Of a stretch of DNA of 6,369 nt, positions 1 to 6,369 are shown piece after piece. The translations under genes and the position numbers were made by a program. Source of the DNA: Bradyrhizobium sp. (lineage in GTDB: Bacteria > Pseudomonadota > Alphaproteobacteria > Rhizobiales > Xanthobacteraceae). Location of the stretch: contig JAQGKJ010000714.1 of assembly GCA_028290165.1 (NCBI GenBank), forward strand, positions 1 through 6,369, written 5' to 3'. The notes below the pieces were generated by a model. The model did no database searches, was not told the origin of the DNA, and saw only the letters and a program-made list of their open reading frames with translations. Each line of letters opens with the position of its first letter. The stretch's first letter is position 1.

Positions 1-111
1 GGCATTCGCAAAGAGATGGACAGCCTCGGCGAGGTCAACGTTCCCGCCGACAAACTCTGGGGAGCGCAGACACAACGCTCGCTCTAGCATTTCAGCATCG
101 GCAAGGATCTC
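1..111 (+). pseudogene. fumC: 5' part of class II fumarase frame, ended by in-frame amber codon
   Basis: Reading from base 1, the frame gives a typical FumC N-terminus: KEMDSLGEVNVPADKLWGAQ, then TQRSL, a TAG stop at 85-87, then HFSIGKDL, running without a frame change into the main fumC frame at ATG 112. E. coli FumC, recalled from memory, has VPADKLWGAQTQRSLEHF here, so the TAG replaces a Glu (GAG) or Gln (CAG) codon through one base change. The true start codon lies a few codons left of the window. Either the gene carries a genuine nonsense mutation, translation restarts downstream, or the base is a sequence error. The similarity continues seamlessly on both sides of the stop, so a frameshift or insertion is excluded. 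Confidence 0.85.
103..107 (+). promoter_or_regulatory. Possible internal ribosome binding site for a fumC restart
   Basis: AAGGA lies four bases before ATG 112 and about 16 bases after the amber codon at 85-87. The spacing is short but usable, and a terminating ribosome could reinitiate here. It may equally be chance, because the sequence also encodes conserved fumarase residues (GKDLMPRE). Confidence 0.3.
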
Positions 112-1446
112 ATGCCGCGCGAAATGATCACGGCCTACGCGATCCTGAAGAAGGCAGCCGCCAACGTAAATCAAGCCGGCAAACGGCTCGATGACCGGGC
201 GCACAAGCTGATCGTTCAGGTCTGCGATGAAATCCTTGCTGGCCAGCACCACGACATGTTTCCGCTGCACGTCTGGATGACTGGCAGCGGCACCCAGTTC
301 AACATGAATGTCAACGAGGTGATCTCCAACCGATGCTGCCAACTGGCAGGCACGCCGCTCGGCAGCAAGCAGCCGGTTCACCCGAATGATCACGTCAACA
401 TGTCGCAATCGTCTAACGACAGCTTTCCCTCGGCGATGTACATCGCTGCCGCTGTGAATGTGACGCAGCGTCTGATCCCTGCGGTCAAAGCGCTGCATGA
501 GGCGATCGCCGTAAAGAGTTCCGAATGGGCCGACATTGTCAAAATTGGCCGTACCCACATGCAGGACGCAACGCCAATTACTCTGGGGCAAGAATGGTCC
601 GGTTATGCCGGCATGCTGGCGGACGATCTTGAACGCCTCGAGGAGGCACTCAAAGGGGTTTACCGGCTAGCCCTCGGCGGAACCGCAGTTGGCACCGGGA
701 TCAATGCCGCGCCCGGTTTTGCGGAAGCAGCCGCCGCCGAAATCGCAAAACTCACGCGCCTGCCATTCGTCAGCGCGCCAAATAAATTCACCGTACAAGG
801 CGCGCATGACGCGTTGGTGCACCTCTCCGGCACCTTCCGCACGCTTGCCGTCTCGCTCTACAAGATTGGCAACGACATCCGCCTAATGTCCTGCGGTCCG
901 CGTGCGGGCTTCGCCGAACTGATGATCCCCGAGAACGAGCCGGGCTCGTCGATCATGCCGGGCAAGGTCAATCCGACCCAGGCCGAGGCGCTGACGATGA
1001 TCGCCGTGCAGGTGATGGCGGACGATGTCGCTGTCGGCTTCGGCGGCGCTGGCGGCTATCTCGAGATGAACGTCTACAAGCCGCTGATGATCCACAACGT
1101 CACGCACTCGATCACAATCATGTCAGACGGCTGCACCAATTTCCGCAAGTTCCTCGTCGAGGGAACCCGGCCGAACCTGAAGAAGATCAAGGAGTATGTC
1201 GATCGCTCCCTGATGCTGGTTACGGCGCTGGCGCCGGTGATCGGCTACGACAAGGCATCCAAGATCGCGCATTACGCGATGGACAACGATCTCACCCTCA
1301 AGGCAGCGGCGCTGAAGCTCGGCTTCGTCACCGAGCAGGAGTTCGACCGCGTCGTCGATCCCGCAAAGATGGTCAGGCCCTATGTCGCAAAGGGAATTGA
1401 GCCCGCCAAGGCCAGCGATCGGCGCGTCAAGGAGCAGACACGATGA
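112..1446 (+). CDS. fumC: Class II fumarate hydratase (fumarase C), N-terminally truncated by upstream amber codon
   Basis: Class II fumarases are iron-free cytosolic homotetramers that interconvert fumarate and (S)-malate in the TCA cycle. All superfamily signatures are visible: [12 protein letters not shown] (283-318), [14 protein letters not shown] (379-420), [10 protein letters not shown] with the conserved histidine at 556-558, and the mobile catalytic loop [13 protein letters not shown] with its serine pair at 946-951. The C-terminal SLMLVTAL and IGYDKA blocks are also present. The open frame from ATG 112 is 444 residues; E. coli FumC is 467. About 37 or more N-terminal residues are cut off by TAG 85-87, so this start is forced, not natural. 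The lost part includes the conserved WGAQTQRS segment, so activity of a restarted product is doubtful. The stop codon overlaps the next start as ATGA, and AAGGAG (1429-1434) inside fumC serves that gene. The family call is near certain; functionality is not. Confidence 0.9.
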   Translation: MPREMITAYAILKKAAANVNQAGKRLDDRAHKLIVQVCDEILAGQHHDMFPLHVWMTGSGTQFNMNVNEVISNRCCQLAGTPLGSKQPVHPNDHVNMSQSSNDSFPSAMYIAAAVNVTQRLIPAVKALHEAIAVKSSEWADIVKIGRTHMQDATPITLGQEWSGYAGMLADDLERLEEALKGVYRLALGGTAVGTGINAAPGFAEAAAAEIAKLTRLPFVSAPNKFTVQGAHDALVHLSGTFRTLAVSLYKIGNDIRLMSCGPRAGFAELMIPENEPGSSIMPGKVNPTQAEALTMIAVQVMADDVAVGFGGAGGYLEMNVYKPLMIHNVTHSITIMSDGCTNFRKFLVEGTRPNLKKIKEYVDRSLMLVTALAPVIGYDKASKIAHYAMDNDLTLKAAALKLGFVTEQEFDRVVDPAKMVRPYVAKGIEPAKASDRRVKEQTR

Positions 1447-1880
1447 TCCGGTGCATCAAATTATGGACTGGTGCCGACCAGAAGTCGCATTTCGAAGAGG
1501 GCGTCATTGACCTGGAGCCGGGGGTGAGGGGAGACGCGCTGAGCGTCAAATTTCCCATTACCTCTGCATCGATCCATGAAACGGATGCCGACCCCAAGCT
1601 GGGTTGGCATCCGGATCCCGCTCGACAACTCGTCATCACGCTGAGCGGCACGCTGGAATTCGAAACGTCGGATGGGCGATTTACGCTCCGTACGGGCGAC
1701 ATCCTTTTCACCGAGGACACGGGCGGAGCCGGCCACAACTGGAAAATGCTCGGCGCCGGGCCCTGGTGCCGTGTCTACACGATTCTTGATCCGAAGACCG
1801 CCGTTCCATTTCGGCCAGCCGCGAGCGGCCGGAAGGACAGCGGGGGCAATGCAGCAAGCACGACAGGAGCAAGCGAATGA
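1443..1880 (+). CDS. Small cupin-fold protein, copy 1 (function unknown)
   Basis: This 145-residue protein has a single cupin beta-barrel domain of the small 'WH..P.RQ..I.LSG' type. The core runs from about residue 55 to 100: [20 protein letters not shown], then a GDILFTEDT turn and a closing GH. Cupins of this kind usually hold one metal ion. Here the candidate ligands are the His after Trp, the Gln of RQ (where classic cupins have Glu) and the His of GHNW. No signal peptide or membrane segment is seen, so it is probably cytosolic. The tail after VPFRP is low-complexity, rich in Gly, Ala, Ser and Thr. The start overlaps the fumC stop (ATGA), and AAGGAG sits 8 bases upstream, so translation is probably coupled. 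It is about 54% identical to the next gene by hand alignment. Function cannot be read from the sequence; a metal-dependent enzyme and a small-molecule binding protein are both possible. Confidence 0.85.
   Translation: MIRCIKLWTGADQKSHFEEGVIDLEPGVRGDALSVKFPITSASIHETDADPKLGWHPDPARQLVITLSGTLEFETSDGRFTLRTGDILFTEDTGGAGHNWKMLGAGPWCRVYTILDPKTAVPFRPAASGRKDSGGNAASTTGASE
1626..1657 (+). repeat. Conserved nucleotide block shared by the two cupin genes (copy 1)
   Basis: This 32-base block matches 2060-2091 with three mismatches. It encodes the same [10 protein letters not shown] cupin core, and all three differences are silent. It is the best-conserved DNA trace of the tandem gene duplication and is not a mobile element. 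Confidence 0.8.
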
Positions 1881-2281
1881 TCCGATGTGTACGTCTATGG
1901 ACCGGCGATGACCGGAGCTCGTATTTCGAAGAGGGTGTCATCGAACTCAAGCCAGGTCCGCGCGGCGATTGGCTGAGCGACAAGCTCACGGTGGCCACCA
2001 TCTCTTTCCAGGAAACGGCGTCGGGCGGGGCTTTCGCCTGGCACACGGCGCCGGTTCGGCAACTCGTCATCACACTAAGTGGCACGCTGGATTTCCAGAC
2101 GCGCGGGGGTGAGCATTTCCTTCTCCACCCCGGGAATATCCTGCTGGCCGAGGACACCGTCGGCTCCGGACACAGTTGGAAGTTGACCGACGATTCTTCC
2201 TGGCGCCGTGCCTATGTCGTCCTTCAACCGGGAGCCGCGGTGCCGTTTCGCGCTCGCAAGCTGCAACCGGCCACGGCCTGA
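1877..2281 (+). CDS. Small cupin-fold protein, copy 2 (function unknown)
   Basis: This 134-residue protein is a tandem paralogue of the preceding cupin. Both begin MIRC, share LWTG, FEEGVI and [10 protein letters not shown], and end the core near AVPF. The cupin core reads [20 protein letters not shown], then a GNILLAEDT turn and GHSWK. The His, Gln and His candidate metal ligands are kept, but LEFE of copy 1 is LDFQ here and the usual GD of the second motif is GN, so the two copies may differ in metal or ligand binding. Copy 2 lacks most of the low-complexity tail of copy 1. Its ATG overlaps the previous stop (ATGA), and AGGAG at 1865-1869 lies 7 bases upstream. Paralogues kept side by side with coupled translation may form a heteromer; this is inference. 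No known substrate can be assigned. Confidence 0.85.
   Translation: MIRCVRLWTGDDRSSYFEEGVIELKPGPRGDWLSDKLTVATISFQETASGGAFAWHTAPVRQLVITLSGTLDFQTRGGEHFLLHPGNILLAEDTVGSGHSWKLTDDSSWRRAYVVLQPGAAVPFRARKLQPATA
2060..2091 (+). repeat. Conserved nucleotide block shared by the two cupin genes (copy 2)
   Basis: This is the partner of 1626-1657, about 434 bases downstream in the second cupin gene, with 29 of 32 bases identical and the same encoded peptide. The rest of the two genes is clearly more diverged, so the duplication is not recent or this core is under stronger constraint. Confidence 0.8.
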
Positions 2282-2323
2282 TCGAGGGCTCGCGAAGAAA
2301 AGGTAACCCGCTCCATAAATTCG

Positions 2324-2329
2324 AAGGAG
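2324..2329 (+). promoter_or_regulatory. Ribosome binding site of mqo
   Basis: AAGGAG lies 7 bases before ATG 2337 and fixes that start. It is within the 55-base spacer 2282-2336, the only real gap inside the operon. I see no hairpin terminator and no convincing -35/-10 pair in that spacer, so read-through from the cupin genes is likely. Confidence 0.75.
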
Positions 2330-2336
2330 AAATCCG

Positions 2337-3905
2337 ATGCCAGATACCCTCACGACCGAACCAGATGTCGTCCTCATCGGCGCAGGCATTATGAGCTCCA
2401 CGCTCGGGGTCTTCCTGAAAGAACTCGAGCCCTCTCTCACCATCGAGATATTCGAAACCCTTGAGGACTGTGGCCTCGAAAGCTCGGAAGCCTGGAACAA
2501 CGCCGGCACCGGTCACGCCGCCAACTGCGAGATGAACTACACACCCGAGCGGCCCGATGGCAGCGTAGACATCTCCAAGGCGTTGGAGGTCAATGTCGAG
2601 TTCGACCTGTCGCGCCAGCTCTGGTCTTATCTCGTCAAGAAGGGCGCGATCGCCGATCCACGCTCGTTCATCCATCCCGTGCCGCATATGAGCTTCGTGC
2701 ACGGCAGCAACGTCTCGTTCCTCAGAAAGAGGTTCAAGGCGATGAGCGCCCACCACTGCTATTACGGCATGGAATATACCGAGGATCGCCAGCAGATCGC
2801 GGAATGGACGCCGCTGGTGATGGAGGGCCGCACCGGCGACGAGCCCGTTGCGGCGACGCGGATCATTACAGGCACCGACGTAGACTACGGGTCACTCACC
2901 CATCATCTGGTCCGTCATCTCGTCGGCCAGCCGGGCTGCGAGGTCCATTACGCGAACCGGGTCACGAACCTGGTCCGCGAGAAAGATGGACGCTGGAGAG
3001 TTGAAGTCCATGATCTCCGGAGCGGCGAGAAGCGATCGGTAACGACAAAATTCGTTTTCGTTGGCGCAGGCGGCGGCGCGCTGCCCCTGCTGCAGAAATC
3101 CGGCATTGCCGAGGGCCGCGGCTATGGCGGCTTCCCGGTGAGCGGAATCTGGCTGCGTTGCGACGATCCCGAGATCAACAAGCGCCACCATGCCAAGGTT
3201 TACGGCAAGGCGGCAGTGGGCTCGCCGCCGATGTCGGTGCCGCATCTCGATACCCGCGTCATCGGCGGCCAGCACTCGCTGCTGTTCGGTCCCTATGCCG
3301 GCTTCTCGAGCAAATTCCTGAAACACGGCTCGCTGTTGGATTTATTCGAATCCGTCAGGCCGGCCAATATCAAGCCGCTGCTGTCGGTGGCGCGCGACAA
3401 TTTCGACCTCACAGAATATCTGATAGAACAGGTCCTGCAGTCCGAGAGTCACCGGTTGGCTGGGCTGGACGAGTATTTCCCTAACGCCAGACCCGAAGAC
3501 TGGAAACTGCAAGTCGCAGGACAACGCGTTCAGACCATCAAGCCCGACGTCAAACGCGGCGGCTTGCTGGAGTTTGGCACTGAACTCGTCGGCGCCGCCG
3601 ATCATTCGCTTGTGGCGCTATTGGGAGCCTCGCCCGGCGCCTCCACCGCCGCGTTCATCGCGATCAGCGTGTTGGAGAAGTGCTTCGCCAATGAGCTGAC
3701 GGCGAGCGCCTGGCTGCCAAAACTAAGGGAGATCATTCCGTCTTACGGTGTCTCCCTGATCGAGGATGCCGACCTCCTCCGGAGCGTTCGCGCAGAGACG
3801 GCGCAGGTTCTCAAGGTCGAGAACATCAATCAGCTCGCTGCCCCCGGCCGCTCGCCGCCGATGAAGACCAGAGAAGTCCCGAGCTCACGTATGGAGAGGA
3901 TTTGA
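2337..3905 (+). CDS. mqo: Malate:quinone oxidoreductase (FAD-dependent)
   Basis: Mqo is a peripheral membrane flavoprotein that oxidises malate to oxaloacetate and passes electrons straight to quinone, a practically irreversible alternative to NAD-linked malate dehydrogenase. The 522-residue length fits the family (about 490-550). The N-terminal Rossmann FAD motif [14 protein letters not shown] spans residues 11-24, with the acidic end of the second strand at E40. The family block [19 protein letters not shown] is at 52-70. Other family stretches include DVDYGSLT and [12 protein letters not shown]. The C-terminal flavin-binding region [20 protein letters not shown] is at 414-433. A Pro-, Arg- and Met-rich tail of about 20 residues follows the usual end of the domain and overlaps the poxB ribosome binding site. 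The start is supported by AAGGAG. Its neighbours, fumarase upstream and a quinol oxidase downstream, fit a malate-to-quinone-to-oxygen route. Confidence 0.96.
   Translation: MPDTLTTEPDVVLIGAGIMSSTLGVFLKELEPSLTIEIFETLEDCGLESSEAWNNAGTGHAANCEMNYTPERPDGSVDISKALEVNVEFDLSRQLWSYLVKKGAIADPRSFIHPVPHMSFVHGSNVSFLRKRFKAMSAHHCYYGMEYTEDRQQIAEWTPLVMEGRTGDEPVAATRIITGTDVDYGSLTHHLVRHLVGQPGCEVHYANRVTNLVREKDGRWRVEVHDLRSGEKRSVTTKFVFVGAGGGALPLLQKSGIAEGRGYGGFPVSGIWLRCDDPEINKRHHAKVYGKAAVGSPPMSVPHLDTRVIGGQHSLLFGPYAGFSSKFLKHGSLLDLFESVRPANIKPLLSVARDNFDLTEYLIEQVLQSESHRLAGLDEYFPNARPEDWKLQVAGQRVQTIKPDVKRGGLLEFGTELVGAADHSLVALLGASPGASTAAFIAISVLEKCFANELTASAWLPKLREIIPSYGVSLIEDADLLRSVRAETAQVLKVENINQLAAPGRSPPMKTREVPSSRMERI
3893..3900 (+). 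promoter_or_regulatory. Ribosome binding site deciding the poxB start
   Basis: GGAGAGGA lies inside the last mqo codons, 7 bases before ATG 3908. It supports that ATG over the upstream in-frame TTG at 3902, which would leave almost no spacer. Confidence 0.8.
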
Positions 3906-3907
3906 TC

Positions 3908-5644
3908 ATGGCCAAGACAGTCGCTGATCAGTTTGCAGAAACCCTCGTTGCAGCCGGCGTGAAGCGGATCTATGGCGTCGTCGGCGACAGCCTGAACGGC
4001 CTGACGGATTCGATCCGTCGCCAGGGAAAGATAGACTGGGTGCACGTGCGCCACGAGGAGGTCGCAGCGTTCGCGGCCGGTGGCGAAGCGCACGTGACCG
4101 GGGAGCTTGCGGTCTGCGCCGGGAGCTGTGGACCAGGCAATCTGCACCTTATCAACGGCCTGTTCGATTGTCAGAGATCGCGCCTGCCGGTGCTTGGCAT
4201 CGCGGCCCAAATTCCGTCGGCCGAACTCGGTGCCGGATACTTCCAGGAAACCCATCCCGAGAATCTGTTCAAGGAGTGCAGTCACTATTGTGAGCTGATC
4301 TCGGGGGCCAACCAGATGCCGCGTGTGCTGGAGATCGCGATCCGGCAAGCCGTGGGCAATCGCGGCGTCTCGGTCGTTGTCATTCCGGGCGACGTCGCGC
4401 TTCAGCCGGCTACGGACGCGCCGCTGCCGAAAGTGGCAGGCTTGCTGCCCAGGCAAGCCGTCGCGATGCCGGCCGGTGTCGATGTCGATCGGCTCGCGGC
4501 ACTTCTCAACAGCGATGGCCGGGTGACGATGTTCTGCGGTTCGGGCTGCGAGGGCGCGCATGACCAGGTCCTCGCGCTGGCCGATCGCCTGAAAGCTCCC
4601 ATCGTGCACGCGTTCCGGGGCAAGGAACATGTCGAGTGGGACAATCCGTTTGACGTCGGCATGACCGGGCTGATCGGCTTTTCGTCGGGCTACTACGCCA
4701 TGCTCGATTGCGACATTCTGTTGATGCTCGGTACCGATTTCCCGTACCGCCAGTTCTATCCGCGCGGTTCGGGCGTTCGCATCGCACAGGTGGATATCCG
4801 GCCCGAACAGATCGGCCGCCGCGCGCCGGTCGATCTCGGCGTGGTTGGCGACGTTCGCGCGACCATTGAAGCTGTGCTGCCGCTCATCAAGAAGACGCGC
4901 GAGCGAACCCATCTCGACCGGGCCACCGAACATTACCACAAGGCGCGCAAGGAGCTCGATGGGCTGGCCGTCAACAAGCCCGGTCGCAAACCGATTCACC
5001 CGCAGCAGGTAGCCAAGGCGATCAGTGATCACGCCTCAACGGATGCCATCTTCACCTGCGACGTCGGTCTGCCGACGGTGTGGGCCGCGCGCTATCTCGC
5101 CATGAACGGCAAGCGGCGGCTGATCGGATCGTTCTGGCATGGCTCGATGGCCAATGCGATGCCGCACGCGATCGGCGCGCAGACTGCGTTTCCCGGCCGG
5201 CAGGTGATCTCGCTATCAGGTGATGGCGGTTTCACCATGCTGATGGGCGATTTTCTCAGCCTTGCGCAGCTCGGCCTGCCGGTGAATGTCGTGGTGTTCA
5301 ACAACAGCGCGCTCGGCTTCATCGAGATCGAGCAGAAATCCTCGGGCTTCCTCGACTTCGGTACCGAGTTCAAGAATCCGAACTTTGCTGCTATGGCCGA
5401 AGCCTGCGGCGTGCGCGGGATCCGGCTCGAGGATCCAGCCGACGTCGACGAAGGCATTGCCACCGCGCTTGCCCATAACGGGCCTGTCCTGGTCGACGCG
5501 GTGGTGAGCCGGTCGGTGCTTCCGATCCCGCCCGCCATTACCGTCGAAATGGCCAAAGGCTTCACCCTCTATATGGTGAAAGCCGTGTTCAACGGTCGTG
5601 CCGACGATCTCGTCGATCTCGCCCGATCAAACGTGTGGGCTTAA
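3908..5644 (+). CDS. poxB: Pyruvate dehydrogenase (quinone) / pyruvate oxidase, thiamine diphosphate- and FAD-dependent
   Basis: PoxB oxidatively decarboxylates pyruvate to acetate and CO2 and reduces membrane quinone, using thiamine diphosphate, Mg and FAD. The 578-residue protein follows E. coli PoxB (572) almost throughout. GDSLNGL is near residue 26 and [12 protein letters not shown] carries the catalytic Glu50. [19 protein letters not shown] and GYFQETHP follow. The FAD domain has [15 protein letters not shown] and [13 protein letters not shown]. The diphosphate-binding motif runs from GDGG (438-441) to the NN pair at 465-466. The last 30 residues, starting [20 protein letters not shown], match the C-terminal region of E. 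coli PoxB that binds lipid and activates the enzyme, which argues against acetolactate synthase or another family member. ATG 3908 is preferred over TTG 3902 because of the ribosome binding site spacing. It starts 2 bases after mqo and ends 16 bases before cydA. In E. coli poxB is RpoS-dependent; no such signal is visible here. Confidence 0.96.
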   Translation: MAKTVADQFAETLVAAGVKRIYGVVGDSLNGLTDSIRRQGKIDWVHVRHEEVAAFAAGGEAHVTGELAVCAGSCGPGNLHLINGLFDCQRSRLPVLGIAAQIPSAELGAGYFQETHPENLFKECSHYCELISGANQMPRVLEIAIRQAVGNRGVSVVVIPGDVALQPATDAPLPKVAGLLPRQAVAMPAGVDVDRLAALLNSDGRVTMFCGSGCEGAHDQVLALADRLKAPIVHAFRGKEHVEWDNPFDVGMTGLIGFSSGYYAMLDCDILLMLGTDFPYRQFYPRGSGVRIAQVDIRPEQIGRRAPVDLGVVGDVRATIEAVLPLIKKTRERTHLDRATEHYHKARKELDGLAVNKPGRKPIHPQQVAKAISDHASTDAIFTCDVGLPTVWAARYLAMNGKRRLIGSFWHGSMANAMPHAIGAQTAFPGRQVISLSGDGGFTMLMGDFLSLAQLGLPVNVVVFNNSALGFIEIEQKSSGFLDFGTEFKNPNFAAMAEACGVRGIRLEDPADVDEGIATALAHNGPVLVDAVVSRSVLPIPPAITVEMAKGFTLYMVKAVFNGRADDLVDLARSNVWA

Positions 5645-5660
5645 GGCCGGGGGAATTGCA

Positions 5661-6369
5661 ATGGATATGACGGCGCTTCTCCTGTCGCGAATTCAGTTCG
5701 CCTTCACCATCACTTTCCACATCATCTTTCCGTCCTTCACGATCGGCTTGGCCGCGTGGCTCACCGTTCTCGAGGCGTTGCGTCTTGCGACTGGCCGCCC
5801 AGTCTATCGCGTGATCTTCGACTTCTGGCTGAAGATATTCGGCGTGGCGTTCGGATTGGGTGTCGTCTCCGGGATCGTGAAGGCATGCCAGTTCGGCACC
5901 AACTGGAGCGTGCTGTCCAAAATGTACGGGCCTGTCCAGGGCCCGCTCCTGATGTATGAGACTTTTACGGCCTTCATGCTCGAGGCTACCTTCTTCGGCG
6001 TCCTGATCTTTGGCCGCATCCGCGTGCCGCCATGGTTCTATCTGTTTTCAACCGCGATGGTTGCGCTGGGGACCACGTTCTCGGCGTTCTGGATCATGAT
6101 CAATAACAGCTGGATGCAGGTGCCATCGGGCTATGTCGTGGAGAACGGCGTCTTCGTTCCGAACGACTGGACGAAGATCATCTTCAATTCGGTCGTCTGG
6201 TCGCGATTTCCGCATATGTTGTTTGCGTCCTACCTGACCGGCGCCTTCTGCGTTGCCGCGACCGGCGCGTGGTACATGCTGCGGAAAGTATATCACGCCG
6301 AGGCGCGCATCATGCTGCGTATGGGCCTTGGTCTCGCGGCCGTGCTGATGCCGATCCAGCTTGTGTTCG
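5661..6369 (+). CDS. cydA: Cytochrome bd-type quinol oxidase subunit I, CIO-like (3' end outside window)
   Basis: Subunit I of bd oxidases binds quinol and the three haems in the inner membrane and reduces oxygen to water without proton pumping. The first 236 residues are present. SRIQFAFTITFHIIFPSFTI carries His20, equivalent to E. coli His19, a high-spin haem ligand. QFGTNWSVLS is at 77-86. Glu100 and Glu108 match the conserved acidic residues E99 and E107. His185 in RFPHML matches the haem b558 ligand His186. About five to six membrane helices are visible. Wording such as GVVSGIV, GPLLMYETFTAF and NNSWMQVPSGY is closer to cyanide-insensitive oxidase CioA than to E. coli CydA. The short Q-loop test and the GRQPW motif lie beyond the window. 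GGGGGA sits 6 bases before the ATG. Residue 74 is Lys where Met is usual. The gene for subunit II (cydB) would be expected next. Confidence 0.95.
   Translation, partial: MDMTALLLSRIQFAFTITFHIIFPSFTIGLAAWLTVLEALRLATGRPVYRVIFDFWLKIFGVAFGLGVVSGIVKACQFGTNWSVLSKMYGPVQGPLLMYETFTAFMLEATFFGVLIFGRIRVPPWFYLFSTAMVALGTTFSAFWIMINNSWMQVPSGYVVENGVFVPNDWTKIIFNSVVWSRFPHMLFASYLTGAFCVAATGAWYMLRKVYHAEARIMLRMGLGLAAVLMPIQLVF

Noticed and set aside
2282..2336. Possible terminator or promoter between cupin 2 and mqo
   Set aside because: No GC-rich hairpin with a T-run and no convincing -35/-10 pair is visible; only the mqo ribosome binding site is supported.
2070..2756. 228-codon open frame on the minus strand across cupin 2 and mqo
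   Set aside because: It spans two well-supported genes and their spacer with no recognisable domain or start signal; it is a codon-bias shadow.
3902..3907. TTG 3902 as poxB start
   Set aside because: It would begin one base from the GGAGAGGA site, while ATG 3908 has normal spacing and matches the E. coli PoxB N-terminus.
3830..5032. 400-codon open frame on the minus strand opposite poxB
   Set aside because: It lies antisense to a clearly homologous poxB and the end of mqo, its Arg/Asp/Ala/His-rich product resembles no family I know, and long antisense frames are common in high-GC genes with strong codon bias.
5092..5565. 157-codon minus-strand frame opposite the poxB C-terminal half
   Set aside because: It is antisense to the conserved thiamine diphosphate-binding domain and has no protein family features of its own.

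Overview
The window reads as one strand of a high-GC alphaproteobacterial genome. Protein style and gene order suggest a Bradyrhizobium/Rhodopseudomonas-like member of the Hyphomicrobiales; this is recognition from memory, not a search. Every supportable gene is on the + strand, packed as one operon-like unit with ATGA overlaps or very short gaps. Both ends are open: fumC lacks its start at the left edge and cydA is cut off at the right edge.

Layout: a class II fumarase frame (1-1446), interrupted by an in-frame amber TAG at 85-87 and open again from ATG 112; two tandem, related small cupin proteins (1443-1880 and 1877-2281); malate:quinone oxidoreductase mqo (2337-3905); ubiquinone-dependent pyruvate dehydrogenase poxB (3908-5644); and the first 236 codons of cydA, a bd-type quinol oxidase subunit I resembling the cyanide-insensitive (CIO) branch (5661-6369). 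The longest non-coding stretch is the 55 bases before mqo. No RNA gene, mobile element, CRISPR array or terminator was seen.

The known enzymes form an NADH-independent respiratory module. Fumarase makes malate, Mqo oxidises malate to oxaloacetate and reduces quinone, PoxB oxidises pyruvate to acetate and CO2 and reduces quinone, and the bd-type oxidase passes quinol electrons to oxygen without proton pumping. The step missing between Mqo and PoxB is oxaloacetate to pyruvate. Two metal-type cupins of unknown function sit in the same operon next to mqo, which makes them the most interesting unknowns here.

Points for a second look are the amber codon in fumC with a possible ribosome restart just downstream, the duplicated cupins and their atypical metal-site residues, and a lysine in a membrane segment of CydA where methionine is usual.
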